Source: Acidovorax sp. DW039 (lineage in GTDB: Bacteria; Pseudomonadota; Gammaproteobacteria; Burkholderiales; Burkholderiaceae_C). From it: 64,000 bases of DNA. Numbering within the stretch: the stretch's first letter is position 1; each line of letters starts with the position of its first letter. Below are positions 11,701 through 19,639 of this stretch, one piece after another. Position numbers and translations under genes: made by a program. The stretch covers positions 558,001 through 622,000 of the forward strand of contig NZ_AP029019.1 of the NCBI RefSeq assembly GCF_037101375.1, in the 5' to 3' direction. The notes under the pieces are model-generated. The model made no database searches. It worked only from the letters and a program-made list of their open reading frames with translations, and had not been told where the DNA came from.

Positions 11701-11880
11701 GCTGTCTTCCAATGTCTGCGCGGAGGCTCCTGGATAAGCCGCGTTGATGACGATGGAGGGCGGCGCTACGGGCGGGTACTGCGCAATGGGCAACTGCGTG
11801 ATCGCGACGCCCCCCAACACCATGATGAACAGTGAAATAACCCATGCAAAGATGGGGCGGTCAATAAAAAACTTGGCCAT
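8725..11880 (-). CDS. acrB: RND multidrug efflux permease (AcrB/MexB/TtgB family, HAE1)
   Basis: Inner-membrane proton/drug antiporter, 1051 residues, the expected length for HAE1 transporters. It starts MAKFFIDRPIFAWVISLFIM. The proton-relay residues are present: the Asp-Asp pair in GIVVDDAIVVVENVER (about residue 407 by comparison with E. coli AcrB) and the Lys in GLSAKNAILIIEFAKD. Two large periplasmic loops and twelve membrane helices fit the family. It follows acrA by 12 bp and overlaps the outer-membrane factor. The substrate range cannot be read from the sequence; homologues export lipophilic drugs, solvents and detergents. Confidence 0.96.
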   Translation of the reverse strand: MAKFFIDRPIFAWVISLFIMVLGGVAITQLPIAQYPPVAPPSIVINAAYPGASAQTLEDSVLSVIEREMNGSPGLIYMESVAQADGSGSITLSFQPGTNADLAQVDVQNRLSRASPRLPSAVTQQGVRVDKSRSNFLLFTMLSSSDPKTDTVALGDYASRNVVPELQRLSGIGQAQLFGTERAMRIWIDPAKMESFNISAADVTAAIRSQNAQVASGTIGDLPNLSGQGISATVVVSGQLSNVEQFSNIILRANADGSTVRIKDVARVELGGQAYATAARLNGKPAVGIGVQLSPSGNALEAAKAVRVKMDELSKYFPQGMSWSIPYDSSRFVDISIKQVAKTLFEAVVLVFLVMFLFLQNWRYTVIPTIVVPIALLGTFATLLALGFSINVLTMFGMVLVIGIVVDDAIVVVENVERIMSEEGLSPVEATRKAMRQISGAIIGVTVVLISVFVPLAFFSGSTGNIYRQFSAVMVASIGFSAFMALSLTPALCATLLKPVEAGHHHEKTGFFGWFNRRFTTAAKGYESWVARMLKRAVRYLVIYAAIVGAVAVVYLRLPTSFLPGEDQGNIIVNVQLPPGATQERTLAVMEQVENFILKQPEVQSMVGVLGFSFSGQGQNAALAFVTLKDWSERHAPESSAQAVAGRAFGGLSGIRDAFIYPLSPPPIPELGNASGFTFRLQDRSGAGHEALVNARNQLLGMASQSKVLTQVRPDGLEDAPQLQIDIDRDKANALGVTFDAINSALSTALGSSYVNDFPNQGRLQRVVVQADAPARMQPDDLLRLNASNAQGKPVPMSAFATTKWVKGAQQTVRYNGYPAMRISGSPAPGYSTGAAMAEMEKLASQLPAGFGFEWTGQSREEKLAGAQSLILYSFAILAVFLCLAALYESWSIPLAVILVVPLGVLGVLLATLMRGYANDVYFQVGLITIIGLSAKNAILIIEFAKDLQAQGKGVIESALEAAHLRFRPIIMTSMAFGLGVVPLAIASGAGSASQRAIGTGVLGGMVTGTVLAVFFVPVFFVVVRSIFKGSARQQEMNRRHAQEAGIGTHE

Positions 11881-11892
11881 GGTCTTCTACCC

Positions 11893-13149
11893 TCAGGGCT
11901 TGGCTTGAGGGGCGGAAGCTTCAGCTGCAGGCGCTGGGGCTGGTGCCTGACCGGGGGCTTGCCAGGGAACCGCTTTGACGGGCGTGCCGGGGGGCAGCAT
12001 CTGAAGCTTCTGAAAGCCGTCAACCATCACCTTTTCACCGGCCTGCAGTCCCTCTCGGACGACCCAGCGGTTGTTTTGCGCTGCACTGATCTTCACTGGG
12101 CGGGGGCTGACTTTGCCGTCTTCTCCCACCACGTTGACGATGTCTCCCTGCTGCGTGCGCGTGACAGCCTGCTGGGGAAGGGTGATGGCATTGGCTGCCT
12201 GGGCTTGCTCAAGGCGAACCCGCAGATACATGCCTGGCAAAAGCTCTCCCTTGGGATTGGGTACCTCTGCCCGCAGCGTGATTTGTCCTGTGGTTGCGTC
12301 CACCGTCAGGTCAGAAAACAGCAGCTTCCCAGGTTGGGTGTATTCACTCCCATCACTCAGCAAAAGCTTCACGCTTGCAGCCTCCTTGCCTTCGGCCCGC
12401 TTGAACTGCCCGTTCGCCATGGCTTTACGCAGTTGCAAGATTTCATTCGCAGACTGGGTGAAGTTGACGTAAACCGGATCGATTTGCTGCACCACGGCGA
12501 GCGGCGTGGCTTCCCCTTGTCCCACCAGCGCGCCCTCGGTCACCAGCGCCCGGCCGATCCGCCCTGAGATGGGGGCCGTGACGTTGGCATATCCCAGGTT
12601 GATCCCTGCTGTACGCACCGCAGCTTTCGTTGCTGCCACGTCAGCCTGCGCCTGCTTGAGGGCTGCCTCGGCATTCACAAAGTCCTGCTTGCTGATGGCA
12701 TTGGCTTCGACAAGGGGCTTGTACCGATCCAATTGCGCTTGTGTCTGCGCAAGGTTGGCTTCTGCCTTGGCCTGATTGGCTTTGGCGCTGTCCAGTGCTG
12801 CCGCGTAAGGGGCTTCATCAATGCGGAAGAGCGCTTGCCCTGCTTTGACGTCGCTGCCTTCCTTGAACAGGCGTTGCTGCAATATGCCCGCCGCCCGTGC
12901 TCTTACCTGCGCAACACGCGAGGCCTCCACGCGTCCTGGCAATTCTGTCATCAGACCGATGTCCCCTGGAGTCGCCACGACGGTGCCCACCTCGACGGCG
13001 GGTCTCTGCCCGCCTGCGCCTGCCGCGGGAGCGGGTTCCTTGCTGCAGCCTGCGACCATGACGCCAGTCACGACAAGGGCCCCGACGAATAGCGAGGGGG
13101 AGTAGGTTTGAGGCCGTTTTGCGGTATTGGAGTCAGTCTGGCTGGGCAT
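11893..13149 (-). CDS. acrA: RND efflux periplasmic adaptor (AcrA/MexA family lipoprotein)
   Basis: Membrane-fusion protein bridging the permease and the outer-membrane channel, 418 residues. The start MPSQTDS at 13149 is preferred over an in-frame ATG 39 bp upstream. A membrane/lipobox region LVVTGVMVAGC is followed by the lipoyl half-motif LFKEGSDVKAGQALFRID, an alpha-hairpin (AKANQAKAEANLAQTQAQLD) and the second lipoyl half (NVTAPISGRIGRALVTEG). The C-terminus is a Pro/Ala-rich tail. First gene of the operon, reading away from the divergent tetR gene across a shared operator. Confidence 0.94.
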   Translation of the reverse strand: MPSQTDSNTAKRPQTYSPSLFVGALVVTGVMVAGCSKEPAPAAGAGGQRPAVEVGTVVATPGDIGLMTELPGRVEASRVAQVRARAAGILQQRLFKEGSDVKAGQALFRIDEAPYAAALDSAKANQAKAEANLAQTQAQLDRYKPLVEANAISKQDFVNAEAALKQAQADVAATKAAVRTAGINLGYANVTAPISGRIGRALVTEGALVGQGEATPLAVVQQIDPVYVNFTQSANEILQLRKAMANGQFKRAEGKEAASVKLLLSDGSEYTQPGKLLFSDLTVDATTGQITLRAEVPNPKGELLPGMYLRVRLEQAQAANAITLPQQAVTRTQQGDIVNVVGEDGKVSPRPVKISAAQNNRWVVREGLQAGEKVMVDGFQKLQMLPPGTPVKAVPWQAPGQAPAPAPAAEASAPQAKP

Positions 13150-13258
13150 ATTTATCCTTTTGAGCAACTTCAAAGAAGGTGAAAGCATGGGCTGGGCTCA
13201 TGACAAATTGAATGCAGATGGTGTGGGCGTAGTGATGCCCTAGGAATTCGGTGCGGGA

Positions 13259-13284
13259 TTATACATACAGACGTGAATGTATAA
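13259..13284. promoter_or_regulatory. AcrR-type operator with back-to-back -10 boxes
   Basis: Perfect 8-bp inverted repeat TTATACAT / ATGTATAA separated by 10 bp. The centre, TACATACAGACGTGAATGTA, closely resembles the E. coli AcrR site TACATACATTTGTGAATGTA. A TATAAT hexamer lies on the plus strand at 13280-13285 (toward the regulator) and another on the minus strand at 13263-13258 (toward acrA), so a bound repressor would cover both promoters. Good -35 hexamers are not evident. Confidence 0.8.
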
Positions 13285-13334
13285 TTGAGAGCGGAGTTTA
13301 TGCACAATCCGTGCCGATCGGAGATGGTGGCCAC

Positions 13335-13970
13335 ATGGTTCGCAAAACAAAGGAAGAGGCTGCGGCTACGCGCAACAGCTTGATAGATGCAGCGGAGCGG
13401 GTATTTTGTGAAAAGGGCGTCTCCCGGGCGTCGCTGAGCGATATTGCGAATGCTGCAGGTGCCACGCGCGGTGCCATTTACTGGCACTTCAGGGACAAGG
13501 TGGACCTGTTCAATGCCATGATGGATCGCGTGACTTTGCCGCTGGAGCAGGGGTGTGCCCAGTTCTCCTGTGTGGCGGTGGCAGATCCTGTGGCTCGCCT
13601 CAGGGCGGTGATTTCATTTGTTCTCGGCGCCGTGGCATCCAATGCGCAGGCTCGGCGCGTGTTTGAAATCGCGCTGTTCAAAATTGAGTATGTGGACGAG
13701 ATGGCTGCTGCGCGAGATCGGCACATCGCTGCCTCTGATGCTTTCACGGCGCAATTGGCGCAGGACCTGACGATGGCTCAGGAGTCTGCTGGCGAGGCGT
13801 TGGCTATGCCACCCCATGAGGCGGCTGTGGCTCTTCATGCGCTTTTTGATGGTTTGATCCAAAACTGGCTCCTGTGTCGGGCGGGTTTTGATCTGGTGCG
13901 AGTGGGTGTCAGCGCGAGCGACTCGTTCCTGAGGGGGCTGGGTCTGCGGGTACCTGTTGATGGGCTTTGA
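13335..13970 (+). CDS. acrR: TetR-family repressor of the efflux operon (AcrR/TtgR-like)
   Basis: A regulator of 211 residues. The start MVRKTKEEAAATRNSLIDAA at 13335 matches the family; upstream in-frame codons run through the operator and are leader. The N-terminal helix-turn-helix is VSRASLSDIANAAGATRGAIYWHF, followed by a helical ligand-binding domain with PLEQGCAQF and WLLCRAGFDL. Divergent from acrA with an AcrR-like palindrome between them, so it most likely represses both itself and the pump until a pump substrate binds. That regulatory role is inferred from family and position. Confidence 0.9.
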   Translation: MVRKTKEEAAATRNSLIDAAERVFCEKGVSRASLSDIANAAGATRGAIYWHFRDKVDLFNAMMDRVTLPLEQGCAQFSCVAVADPVARLRAVISFVLGAVASNAQARRVFEIALFKIEYVDEMAAARDRHIAASDAFTAQLAQDLTMAQESAGEALAMPPHEAAVALHALFDGLIQNWLLCRAGFDLVRVGVSASDSFLRGLGLRVPVDGL

Positions 13971-14021
13971 TGGTTGCTGGCGAGGTCCGTGCCATAATCA
14001 CAGGCTAAACATCCAGCAAGC

Positions 14022-14097
14022 GCGGCTGTAGCTCAGTGGATAGAGTATTGGCCTCCGAAGCCAAGGGTCGTGGGTTCGATCCCCGCCAGCCGCGCCA
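14022..14097 (+). tRNA. tRNA-Arg (CCG)
   Basis: Acceptor GCGGCTG pairs with CAGCCGC, and CCA is encoded. D-arm GCTC, anticodon loop CTCCGAA giving CCG, T-loop TTCGATC. First of four tRNA genes upstream of tuf. A CATAAT hexamer at 13993-13998 may be its -10 element. Confidence 0.95.
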
Positions 14098-14127
14098 TAT
14101 GGTGTTTATTTGAATCTTGGCAAAATT

Positions 14128-14157
14128 TTGGGATTTCTCAAAAAGTCGTGCTAGAAT
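14128..14157 (+). promoter_or_regulatory. Promoter for the tRNA-Tyr/Gly/Thr-tuf unit
   Basis: -35-like TTGGGA at 14128-14133, an 18-bp spacer and an extended -10 (TGC-TAGAAT, hexamer at 14152-14157), 12 bp before tRNA-Tyr. This suggests that the three tRNAs and tuf form a unit separate from tRNA-Arg. Confidence 0.5.
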
Positions 14158-14169
14158 TCGAAATTCCTC

Positions 14170-14255
14170 GGAGGGGTGCCCGAGTGGCTAAAGGGGGCAG
14201 ACTGTAAATCTGTTGGCTTACGCCTACACTGGTTCGAATCCAGTCCCCTCCACCA
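14170..14255 (+). tRNA. tRNA-Tyr (GTA)
   Basis: A class II tRNA of 86 nt with a long variable arm. Acceptor GGAGGGG pairs with CCCCTCC, discriminator A and encoded CCA. The anticodon GTA lies in CAGACTGTAAATCTG. Confidence 0.96.
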
Positions 14256-14319
14256 AATTTGAAAGTGTGAGCTTGTTGCCGGACTGCTGTGCAGGCTTCG
14301 CAAAAGTCGAATGGCTTGC

Positions 14320-14393
14320 GCGGGAGTAGTTCAATGGTAGAACCCTAGCCTTCCAAGCTAATGACGCGGGTTCGATTCCCGTCTCCCGCTCCA
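14320..14393 (+). tRNA. tRNA-Gly (TCC)
   Basis: Acceptor GCGGGAG pairs with CTCCCGC, discriminator T, CCA encoded. Anticodon loop CTTCCAA reads TCC; T-arm GCGGGTTCGATTCCCGT. Confidence 0.95.
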
Positions 14394-14447
14394 CTTAAAA
14401 GTCTGGTTGTAATCTGTTTGACGTCGCTGGCTGTGATGATCAAATTT

Positions 14448-14522
<75 letters not shown>

Positions 14523-14595
14523 TTTAAAGGTGCGTCCGGTTCTGGTTGTGCCGAGATCCTGTTGTTTTAGATAGATATTTTTCGGAGTCGGAAAA

Positions 14596-15786
<1,191 letters not shown>

Positions 15787-15795
15787 TGTGTTTTT

Positions 15796-15871
15796 AGGGG
15801 TATAGCTCAATTGGCAGAGCGTCGGTCTCCAAAACCGAAGGTTGTAGGTTCGATTCCTACTGCCCCTGCCA
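15796..15871 (+). tRNA. tRNA-Trp (CCA)
   Basis: Acceptor AGGGGTA pairs with TGCCCCT (one G-U pair), discriminator G and encoded CCA. Anticodon CCA lies in the loop TCTCCAAAA. It lies between tuf and secE, as in many proteobacteria. Confidence 0.96.
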
Positions 15872-15890
15872 CTTGAATGTGGCTCATGCA

Positions 15891-15915
15891 AAGCCCGCCA
15901 GGATCTGGCGGGCTT
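15891..15915 (+). terminator. Strong hairpin between tRNA-Trp and secE (weak terminator or processing site)
   Basis: 11-bp perfect stem AAGCCCGCCAG / CTGGCGGGCTT with a GAT loop, but no T-run follows. It could separate tuf/tRNA transcripts from secE-nusG, or protect the processed 3' end. Confidence 0.45.
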
Positions 15916-15961
15916 CGGTGTCTTGTGTGATGCCGTGTGAAACGAAGTGGAAATAACAAAC

Positions 15962-16348
15962 ATGGCTGCCTCACAGGTTGAAACTGTCAGTACTGGTGCA
16001 GACAAAGCAAAGCTAGCGGCTGTTGCGGCTCTTGTTGTGGGGGCTGTCGCCGGGTTTTATCTGCTTGGTAAACAGGGTGTTTACGCCCAGTGGGCTGTTC
16101 TTTTAGTGGGTTTGATTGCTGCAGCTGGCGTATTTCTGGTTTCTGAGCCAGGACGCCAGTTTGTGGCGTTTGCCCGCGATGCGTGGCGCGAGGTCAAAAA
16201 AGTCGTCTGGCCTACGCGCAAGGAAACGCTGCAAATCACCGCATACGTTTTTGCGTTTGTGGTCATCATGGCCCTATTTCTTTGGTTCACCGACAAGACT
16301 CTGGAGTGGGTTTTGTATGACCTCATTTTGGGATGGAGAAAGTCATGA
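15962..16348 (+). CDS. secE: Preprotein translocase subunit SecE
   Basis: Small essential subunit of the SecYEG channel, 128 residues with three predicted membrane segments ([31 protein letters not shown] and [18 protein letters not shown]). The conserved amphipathic segment [20 protein letters not shown] precedes the last helix. ATG at 15962 is preferred to a GTG 15 bp upstream. The stop overlaps the nusG start (ATGA at 16345-16348), showing coupled translation of the secE-nusG pair. Confidence 0.96.
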   Translation: MAASQVETVSTGADKAKLAAVAALVVGAVAGFYLLGKQGVYAQWAVLLVGLIAAAGVFLVSEPGRQFVAFARDAWREVKKVVWPTRKETLQITAYVFAFVVIMALFLWFTDKTLEWVLYDLILGWRKS

Positions 16349-16941
16349 CAAGCGATGCAGTGGTGACAGCGGACGGCGCTACGCCCGCATCTTCTGGTTC
16401 ATCCAACCCTGATCTGCGCTGGTACATCGTTCATGCCTACTCGGGCATGGAGAAGGCTGTTGAGCGCAACATTTTGGAGCGGATTGGTCGCGCCGGAATG
16501 CAGGACAAGTTTGGTCGCATTCTGGTCCCCACGGAAGAAGTGGTGGAGATGAAGAATGGCCAGAAGAAGACCACCGAGCGTCGTCTCTTTCCAGGCTACG
16601 TCTTTGTAGAGATGGTCATGGACGATGACACGTGGCACTTGGTGAAGCACACCAGCAAAGTCACGGGTTTTGTGGGGGGCGCGAAAAACCGTCCTGCCCC
16701 GATTTCTGAAGATGAGGTTCAGAAAATCGTCAGCCAGATGCAAGAGGGTACAGACAAGCCTCGCCACAAGATTGAGTTCATGGTGGGTGAGCTGGTTCGT
16801 GTCAAGGAAGGTCCATTCACAGACTTCAATGGTTCTGTGGAAGAGGTCAACTACGAGAAGAATCGTCTTCGCGTGTCTGTCATGATTTTTGGTCGCTCCA
16901 CGCCTGTCGAACTGGAGTTCGGCCAAGTGGAAAAGACCTGA
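16345..16941 (+). CDS. nusG: Transcription termination/antitermination factor NusG
   Basis: Elongation factor that links RNA polymerase with Rho and the ribosome; 198 residues. The N-terminal NGN domain begins [18 protein letters not shown] and contains [11 protein letters not shown]; the C-terminal KOW domain is [20 protein letters not shown]. The first 20 or so residues form a Ser/Thr/Ala-rich extension before the NGN core. Overlaps secE by 4 bp. The 123 bp downstream, before rplK, hold a CGACTC/GAGTCG inverted repeat (16971-17001) but no clear terminator. Confidence 0.97.
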   Translation: MTSDAVVTADGATPASSGSSNPDLRWYIVHAYSGMEKAVERNILERIGRAGMQDKFGRILVPTEEVVEMKNGQKKTTERRLFPGYVFVEMVMDDDTWHLVKHTSKVTGFVGGAKNRPAPISEDEVQKIVSQMQEGTDKPRHKIEFMVGELVRVKEGPFTDFNGSVEEVNYEKNRLRVSVMIFGRSTPVELEFGQVEKT

Positions 16942-17064
16942 AATCCCTTTATTTCGTATCCTGCATTTTTCGACTCGGTGCGGGAATTTATTGTTGAGTC
17001 GTTAACCCCGGGGAGCTTTAGGTGCTGCGGCATTTGAGGCGCTATCACCCGTAAGGAGCAAAAC

Positions 17065-17496
17065 ATGGCGAAGAAAATCGTCGGTTTTATCAAGCTGCAA
17101 GTTCCAGCAGGTAAGGCCAACCCATCCCCACCAATCGGTCCTGCACTGGGTCAGCGTGGTCTGAACATCATGGAGTTCTGCAAGGCATTCAATGCGCAGA
17201 CCCAAGGTGTTGAGCCAGGTCTGCCACTGCCAGTCGTGATTACGGCTTTCGCAGACAAGAGCTTCACCTTCATCATCAAGACTCCTCCCGCGACCACCTT
17301 GATCAAGAAGGCGATCAAGCTCGAGAAGGGTTCTTCGAATGCTCTGAAGACCAAGGTTGGCAAGATCACTCGCGCCCAACTGGAAGAAATCGCCAAGACG
17401 AAGTTGAAGGACATGAACGCCGCTAACGTGGACGCTGCTGTCCGTACGCTGGCTGGTTCTGCCCGTTCGATGGGCGTGACGGTGGAGGGTCTCTGA
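17065..17496 (+). CDS. rplK: 50S ribosomal protein L11
   Basis: Binds the GTPase-associated region of 23S rRNA; 143 residues. Conserved Pro-rich N-terminal linker ([20 protein letters not shown]), [11 protein letters not shown] and the C-terminal [19 protein letters not shown] ribosome-binding site precedes the ATG. The rplA start follows 2 bp after the stop, so the pair is co-translated. In related bacteria L1 represses this pair by binding the leader; such a site may lie within 16942-17064 but is not obvious. Confidence 0.98.
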   Translation: MAKKIVGFIKLQVPAGKANPSPPIGPALGQRGLNIMEFCKAFNAQTQGVEPGLPLPVVITAFADKSFTFIIKTPPATTLIKKAIKLEKGSSNALKTKVGKITRAQLEEIAKTKLKDMNAANVDAAVRTLAGSARSMGVTVEGL

Positions 17497-17498
17497 TC

Positions 17499-18194
17499 AT
17501 GGCAAAGCTGACAAAGAAGCAAAAAGCGCTGCAAGGCAAGGTCGACAGCACCAAGCTGTACCCTTTCGCCGAAGCCGTGGCAATCGTCAAGGAAGCTGCT
17601 ACTGCCAAGTTCGATGAGTCCATCGACGTGGCCGTGCAACTGGGTATTGATGCCAAGAAGTCGGATCAAGTGGTGCGTGGCGCCGTGGTTCTGCCCAACG
17701 GCACAGGCAAGACAACCCGCGTAGCTGTGTTTGCGCAAGGTGCCAAGGCTGAAGAAGCCAAGGCGGCTGGTGCTGACGTGGTGGGTATGGACGACCTGGC
17801 TGCCCAAGTGAAGGCTGGCGACATGCCTTTCGATGTGGTGATCGCTGCTCCTGATGCCATGCGCGTTGTGGGTACCCTGGGTCAAATTCTGGGCCCACGT
17901 GGTCTGATGCCTAACCCCAAGGTCGGCACTGTGACTCCTGATGTGGCTACTGCCGTCAAGAACGCCAAGGCTGGTCAAGTCCAGTTCCGCGTTGACAAGG
18001 CTGGTATCGTGCACACCACCATTGGTCGTCGCTCGTTCGACAGCGAAAAGCTGCAGGGCAACTTGGCTGCGCTGATCGATGCCCTGAACAAGGCCAAGCC
18101 TGCTTCGAGCAAGGGCTTGTACCTCCGCAAGATCGCTGTGTCCTCCACCATGGGTGTAGGCGTCCGCGTGGATACCCAATCCATCGCAGCGTAA
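17499..18194 (+). CDS. rplA: 50S ribosomal protein L1
   Basis: L1-stalk protein and translational repressor of the rplK-rplA mRNA; 231 residues. Conserved segments are [38 protein letters not shown] and the C-terminal [18 protein letters not shown]. It starts 2 bp after rplK and ends just before the L10 leader region. Confidence 0.98.
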   Translation: MAKLTKKQKALQGKVDSTKLYPFAEAVAIVKEAATAKFDESIDVAVQLGIDAKKSDQVVRGAVVLPNGTGKTTRVAVFAQGAKAEEAKAAGADVVGMDDLAAQVKAGDMPFDVVIAAPDAMRVVGTLGQILGPRGLMPNPKVGTVTPDVATAVKNAKAGQVQFRVDKAGIVHTTIGRRSFDSEKLQGNLAALIDALNKAKPASSKGLYLRKIAVSSTMGVGVRVDTQSIAA

Positions 18195-18418
18195 TTGCAA
18201 AAAATCTTCGGATCTCGTTGAGATCCGATGTGGTGGGCTGGAGGGATATCTCTCCAGGCCATCCAAGACCGTTGGTGTGCATGGGTTGCACTTAATCCCT
18301 CTGGGCCAACGCAGATGGCGATCCCGCTGCTGATGGAATTCATTCCGAAACAGTTGGTCGCTGCAACAAGAGCGCGCATGAGGGCGAAAGCCCAAGTGTG
18401 CAATTTAAGGAGTAGACC
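18195..18418 (+). promoter_or_regulatory. rplJL leader (L10 leader region)
   Basis: 224 bp without a gene between rplA and rplJ. In bacteria this position usually carries the rplJL promoter and the structured leader to which the L10-L12 complex binds for autogenous control. Short complementary tracts are present (for example ATCTCGTTGAGAT at 18212-18224). The assignment rests on position and family knowledge; the fold was not computed. Confidence 0.6.
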
Positions 18419-18925
18419 TTGAGTCTTAATCGCAGTGAGAAAGAAGCGGTCATCAATGAAGTGACCAGCCTCGCCGCTAAAGCTCAAACGCTCGTGATCG
18501 CGGAATACCGTGGCATCACGGTCGCTGACATGACCAAACTGCGCGTTGATGCACGCAGCAAGGGTGTGAGCCTGAGTGTTCTGAAGAACACCCTGGCCCG
18601 CCGTGCTGTGGCAGGCAGCCAGTTTGACGTGGTGGCTGACCAGATGACTGGTCCCCTGATCTATGGCTTCTCCGAAGACGCTGTGGCCGCCGCCAAGGTG
18701 GTGGCCGATTTCGCGAAAACCAACGACAAGCTGGTGATTCGCGGTGGTGCCTTCGCAGGGAAAGCCCTGGACGTGAACGGCGTGAAGCAACTGGCCAACA
18801 TTCCTACCAAGGAAGTTCTGCTGGCTCAGCTGTGTGGCTTGCTGAAGTCGCCAATCTCCCGTACCGCAGTGGTGCTGGGTGCTCTGGCGGCCAAAAAAGG
18901 CGAAGGCGAAGCCGCTGCTGCTTGA
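18419..18925 (+). CDS. rplJ: 50S ribosomal protein L10
   Basis: Base of the L7/L12 stalk, 168 residues. Translation starts at TTG 18419, supported by AAGGAG at 18408-18413 and by the family N-terminus [15 protein letters not shown]. Central conserved segments are [20 protein letters not shown] and [10 protein letters not shown]; the C-terminal helix binds L7/L12 dimers. The rare start codon fits a gene under translational autocontrol. rplL follows 48 bp downstream. Confidence 0.97.
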   Translation: MSLNRSEKEAVINEVTSLAAKAQTLVIAEYRGITVADMTKLRVDARSKGVSLSVLKNTLARRAVAGSQFDVVADQMTGPLIYGFSEDAVAAAKVVADFAKTNDKLVIRGGAFAGKALDVNGVKQLANIPTKEVLLAQLCGLLKSPISRTAVVLGALAAKKGEGEAAAA

Positions 18926-18973
18926 GCATCAAGCGCCGGCAATAACCTGTTAACCAATTGTTAGGAAATCAAA

Positions 18974-19351
18974 ATGGCATTCGATAAAGACGCATTTCTG
19001 ACCGCTCTCGACAGCATGACGGTCCTGGAACTCAATGACCTGGTGAAGGCCATTGAAGAGAAGTTTGGCGTGAGCGCTGCAGCTATGGCTGCTCCTGCTG
19101 CCGCTGGTGGTGGCGCTGGCGCTGCTGCTGCTGAAGAAAAGACGGAATTCAACGTGGTGCTGGCTGACGCTGGCGCTAACAAGGTTGCCGTCATCAAGGC
19201 AGTGCGCGAAATCACCGGCCTGGGCCTGAAGGAAGCCAAGGATCTGGTGGATGGCGCTCCCAAGAACGTCAAGGAAGGCATTGCCAAGGCTGACGCCGAA
19301 GCTGCTGTCAAGAAGCTGGTGGAAGCCGGCGCCAAGGCCGAACTCAAGTAA
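18974..19351 (+). CDS. rplL: 50S ribosomal protein L7/L12
   Basis: Dimeric stalk protein that recruits translational GTPases; 125 residues. N-terminal dimerisation domain ([20 protein letters not shown]), a flexible Ala/Gly hinge around residues 35-52, and the C-terminal domain with [20 protein letters not shown] and [16 protein letters not shown]. Co-transcribed with rplJ; a weak hairpin separates it from rpoB. Confidence 0.98.
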   Translation: MAFDKDAFLTALDSMTVLELNDLVKAIEEKFGVSAAAMAAPAAAGGGAGAAAAEEKTEFNVVLADAGANKVAVIKAVREITGLGLKEAKDLVDGAPKNVKEGIAKADAEAAVKKLVEAGAKAELK

Positions 19352-19367
19352 TTCGGACCTGCTCAAG

Positions 19368-19400
19368 GGCTGGAGTGCACCGCAAGGGCCTCCAGCCTTT
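19368..19400 (+). terminator. Putative attenuator between rplL and rpoB
   Basis: 8-bp stem GGCTGGAG / CTCCAGCC with a 14-nt loop and only a short TTT tail. E. coli has a partial terminator at the same place that lowers rpoBC transcription relative to rplJL; a similar role is plausible here. The rest of the 288-bp rplL-rpoB gap shows nothing else recognisable. Confidence 0.45.
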
Positions 19401-19639
19401 GGCGCTTTCAGAGCGCACCCGAAAAATGGCTTGAATCGACTGGCTGGAAGTCGATCACGAAGTCAGGTTTCGAGTGTCTTCTGACAATCCCGACAGCAGA
19501 AGATGCCTTGGCCCGGGCGATGTGCAACGCATCGCCGTCCGCCATGGTTGGTAGTGGCCAACCGCCAAGCCCGCACAGGAGCGCACCTTGCGGGTCAGTC
19601 GTCGAAGACCCAGGACTCATGTCTTTGCCCGGAGATCTC

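Noticed and set aside
18195..18418. Small gene between rplA and rplJ (short open frame at 18228-18422).
   Set aside because: The interval is the expected L10 leader; the frame overlaps the rplJ start and ribosome-binding site and has no family resemblance.
19508..19639. 44-codon N-terminal extension of rpoB.
   Set aside because: The family start [10 protein letters not shown] and the ribosome-binding site place translation at 19640; the upstream frame is chance.
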